Notes under the pieces: generated by a model
Database searches by the model: none
The model's input: only the letters and a program-made list of their open reading frames with translations
Told to the model about the DNA's origin: nothing
DNA from: RGIG464 sp045643185
Lineage (GTDB): Bacteria; Myxococcota_A; Bradymonadia; UBA4248
Direction of reading: 5' to 3'
Assembly (NCBI GenBank): GCA_045643185.1
Contig: JAZUKH010000007.1
Location: 1-14,108, forward strand
Length of the DNA: 14,108 nt
Position numbers and translations under genes: made by a program
In this document: positions 12,418 through 14,108 of the stretch, one piece after another
How positions within the stretch are numbered: position 1 is the first letter of the stretch
Layout of the letters: the number at the start of each line of letters is the position of its first letter

Positions 12418-14108
12418 CTATTTACCTGCTTTTTTGGCATCTTCTTTTTTGATGACCTGGAAGCGTTCCTGTTTGAAGACGAGCGAGCGACCCGGGCCAA
12501 TATCCGCGCTGTATTCGTAGATACGGCGATTGGCGAGGTCGAGACCGTAGCCGCCTTTGAGAAGCGACTTAGAGGCACCGGAACCGGTGTAACCAATGAC
12601 TTCCCAGCCTTTGCCGGAGGGCAGCGTCGTCTGACCGTCTTTGGACGGGCAGTAAACTTCGCCTTCACGACGGAAACAGAGCTGAATGGATTCTTTGCTC
12701 AATGATTTGAACGAAACGATCGATTCGCCAAGCGGATCGGGCATGAGTTCCGTGTCAAAGTTGACCGTACCGTAGGCATCGGGATAGACGCCGAGGTTGA
12801 GCGGAATGCGCTGTTTACGCGAAATGCTGTATTCGACGAAGGCACCGTGAGGCGCGTTGACTTCGGATTGTGTCTGATAGATGGTTTCGCCCATGCGAAT
12901 ACGAATGCCGTAAGGTTCCGCACTGACGGGGAACTTTTTGATATCGACGACAGCGCCGTTCTGAGCGTTGTTGGTCGTCTGCATTTCGGGGATCTGGACC
13001 TTCGATTTGGGACGCTGTGTCGGCCAAATGACGTGCATGTGCGGCGCGAAGCCCGGTTTTTCGAGAATGAGCGTGTGTGGGCGGCCCATGACGACGTCGG
13101 TGACGTCTTTGTCGGGGAAATTATTAAGCGTACGACCGTCGAACGTCGCTTTGAGGTCATAACCGATGACGGAAGCGTCCTTAAACTTGAATTCGATGGA
13201 GGTCTTGGTGTAGAGCTCGTCGCTTTCGAATTCGCATTTAATGGTGTCAGGGACTTCGTCGCGTGGCGTGTATGAGACGAAGAAAGGAACGAGACCATCC
13301 TGATAGGCGACGACCATGTTGTTATGGTCGCGGACGAATTTGGCTTGTTCGCCGTTTTTCCATTCCACACCATTAACATAAACGGTGGCTTCCGACGGGC
13401 AGTCGAGGTTAACGTCGTACCAAGAAAGCGTGAAGTCAGAAACGGTTTCTTTTCGGGCATTCGCGGCGGCTTCTTCCGCAGCTTTTTGCTCAGCAGCGGC
13501 TTGTTCTTCCGCGAGTTTATCGGCTTCGGCTTTTTTGTCGAGGACGAAGAAGATGGCAATGCCGACGATGAGGATCAAGCCGATGACGATGGCAACGACG
13601 AGGCCGCCATTGCCTTTCTTGGGCTTATTCATTTGGTCGCGCATGTATTCTTCGTACATTTCCTGACGTTTTTGAAGCTTACGATCTTCTTCTTCCTGAA
13701 TGGCGCGCTGTTTCTGCATTTCATAATTATGACGTTCGGTCGGCGTCATCGCGGCGAGTCGCATTTGCTCATCGTAGGCTTCACGTTCGGCGTCGGTCAT
13801 GTTTTGACAGGCCATTTCGTGTTCATATTCGGCGCGTTCTTCGGGCGTCATTTGCTCGAGCATTTTTTGTTCTTCATAGGCCGCGCGTTCTTCGTCGCTC
13901 ATGGCTTCCAACATGGCTTCTTCAGCCGATTTGGCTGGCTCCGCAGCAACGGGGGTGGCTGCAGCAACAGGCGCGGGCGCAGCAACGGGCGCGGGCGCAG
14001 CAACGGGTGTGGCTGCAGCAACGGGGGCGGCCTCAGCGACGGGCGCGGCCTCAGCGACGGGCGCGGGCGCAGCAACGGGCGCGGGCGCAGCGACGGGCGC
14101 GGGCGCAG
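12418..14108 (-). CDS. Single-pass membrane protein with repeat-rich cytoplasmic head (paralogue B), 5' end outside window
   Basis: The frame is open to the right edge, so the gene is partial; the first internal ATG is at 13914, and numbering below uses it. Upstream of that Met, 64 visible codons encode APVAAP/APVAEA repeats. Residues 1-68 are four exact 17-residue repeats with consensus M-[ST]-[DP]-x-E-R-x-x-Y, then a charged helix, a basic KPKKGNGG stop-transfer, and a membrane helix (about 104-125). An Ala/Glu/Lys coiled stretch (about 127-157) and an external beta-rich domain follow. The external part shares with paralogue A 'YVNGVEW', 'VVAYQDGLVPF', 'HMHVIWPTQ', 'QIPEMQT', the C-x8-C pair (Cys413, Cys422; CFRREGEVYC) and 'GKGWEVIGY'. 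Function is unknown. Repeat head, single helix and PEGA-like ectodomain suggest an envelope protein linking cytoplasmic partners to the cell surface. Confidence 0.8.
   Translation of the reverse strand, partial: APAPVAAPAPVAAPAPVAEAAPVAEAAPVAAATPVAAPAPVAAPAPVAAATPVAAEPAKSAEEAMLEAMSDEERAAYEEQKMLEQMTPEERAEYEHEMACQNMTDAEREAYDEQMRLAAMTPTERHNYEMQKQRAIQEEEDRKLQKRQEMYEEYMRDQMNKPKKGNGGLVVAIVIGLILIVGIAIFFVLDKKAEADKLAEEQAAAEQKAAEEAAANARKETVSDFTLSWYDVNLDCPSEATVYVNGVEWKNGEQAKFVRDHNNMVVAYQDGLVPFFVSYTPRDEVPDTIKCEFESDELYTKTSIEFKFKDASVIGYDLKATFDGRTLNNFPDKDVTDVVMGRPHTLILEKPGFAPHMHVIWPTQRPKSKVQIPEMQTTNNAQNGAVVDIKKFPVSAEPYGIRIRMGETIYQTQSEVNAPHGAFVEYSISRKQRIPLNLGVYPDAYGTVNFDTELMPDPLGESIVSFKSLSKESIQLCFRREGEVYCPSKDGQTTLPSGKGWEVIGYTGSGASKSLLKGGYGLDLANRRIYEYSADIGPGRSLVFKQERFQVIKKEDAKKAGK
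13708..13914 (-). repeat. Four 17-residue tandem repeats in paralogue B
   Basis: Met-Ser/Thr anchors occur at residues 5, 22, 39 and 56, and the Tyr at 13, 30, 47 and 64, so the period is exactly 17 residues (51 bases). Units read MSDEERAAYEEQ, MTPEERAEYEHE, MTDAEREAYDEQ and MTPTERHNYEMQ. DNA identity between units is lower than protein identity, which points to selection on the protein pattern rather than recent slippage. Confidence 0.9.
13943..14108 (-). repeat. 18-base tandem repeat encoding APVAAP-type hexapeptides
   Basis: Nine consecutive 18-base units (consensus GCAGCAACGGGCGCGGGC on the plus strand) run to the window edge and probably beyond. They encode a Pro/Ala/Val-rich extended linker in the head of paralogue B. 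Several units are nearly identical, consistent with recent copy-number change that preserves the frame. Confidence 0.9.

Noticed and set aside
13943..14108. Repeat array as a CRISPR or origin iterons
   Set aside because: Units are contiguous, without spacers, a multiple of three, and read as an open Ala/Pro/Val frame continuous with paralogue B.

Overview
The window looks like chromosomal DNA from a Gram-negative bacterium. I infer a delta-proteobacterium or Myxococcota-like lineage, at low confidence. The reasons are a GspL whose cytoplasmic half is a PilM/FtsA-like actin-fold domain, a delta-type GspN, several outer-membrane-type lipoprotein signals, and a pair of single-pass proteins with a cytoplasmic low-complexity head and a PEGA-like external part. 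Base composition is balanced to mildly GC-rich. No tRNA, rRNA, integrase, transposase or CRISPR array is visible.

Layout. (1) 62-7774, minus strand: a tight type II secretion operon in the order gspH-gspI-gspJ-gspK-gspL-gspM-gspN, with overlapping or abutting stops and starts except for a 77-base gap between gspK and gspL. It encodes the four minor pseudopilins, the inner-membrane L/M pair and GspN. The secretin (GspD), ATPase (GspE), platform (GspF), major pseudopilin (GspG) and GspC are not in the window, and gspH is the first gene, so the system is split over at least two loci. Three proteins carry unusual low-complexity additions (GspN twice, GspI once). (2) 7775-8076: a divergent intergenic region. 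(3) 8077-8817, plus strand: a TPR lipoprotein, positioned as a possible pilotin or assembly factor. (4) 8824-10804: two inverted copies of a palindromic intergenic repeat bracket about 1.7 kb holding a YceF-type Maf nucleotide pyrophosphatase, a small Ala/Asp-repeat lipoprotein with its own promoter, structured leader and terminator, and an AlaX-like tRNA-editing hydrolase. A degraded end of the same repeat seems to sit at the left edge, after gspN. (5) 10844-14108, minus strand: two paralogous single-pass membrane proteins of unknown function. The second runs off the right edge and carries an Ala/Pro/Val 6-residue repeat and a 17-residue repeat in its cytoplasmic head.

How they fit together. 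GspH-I-J-K would form the pseudopilus tip, GspL-M would link the cytoplasmic ATPase to the platform, and GspN is an accessory envelope protein. Maf and AlaX are quality-control enzymes (nucleotide pool, mischarged tRNA) with no obvious link to secretion. The strongest unexplained signals are the dispersed palindromic repeat family and the paralogous membrane pair with its shared C-x8-C (CFRR) motif and HxHVxWPT motif.
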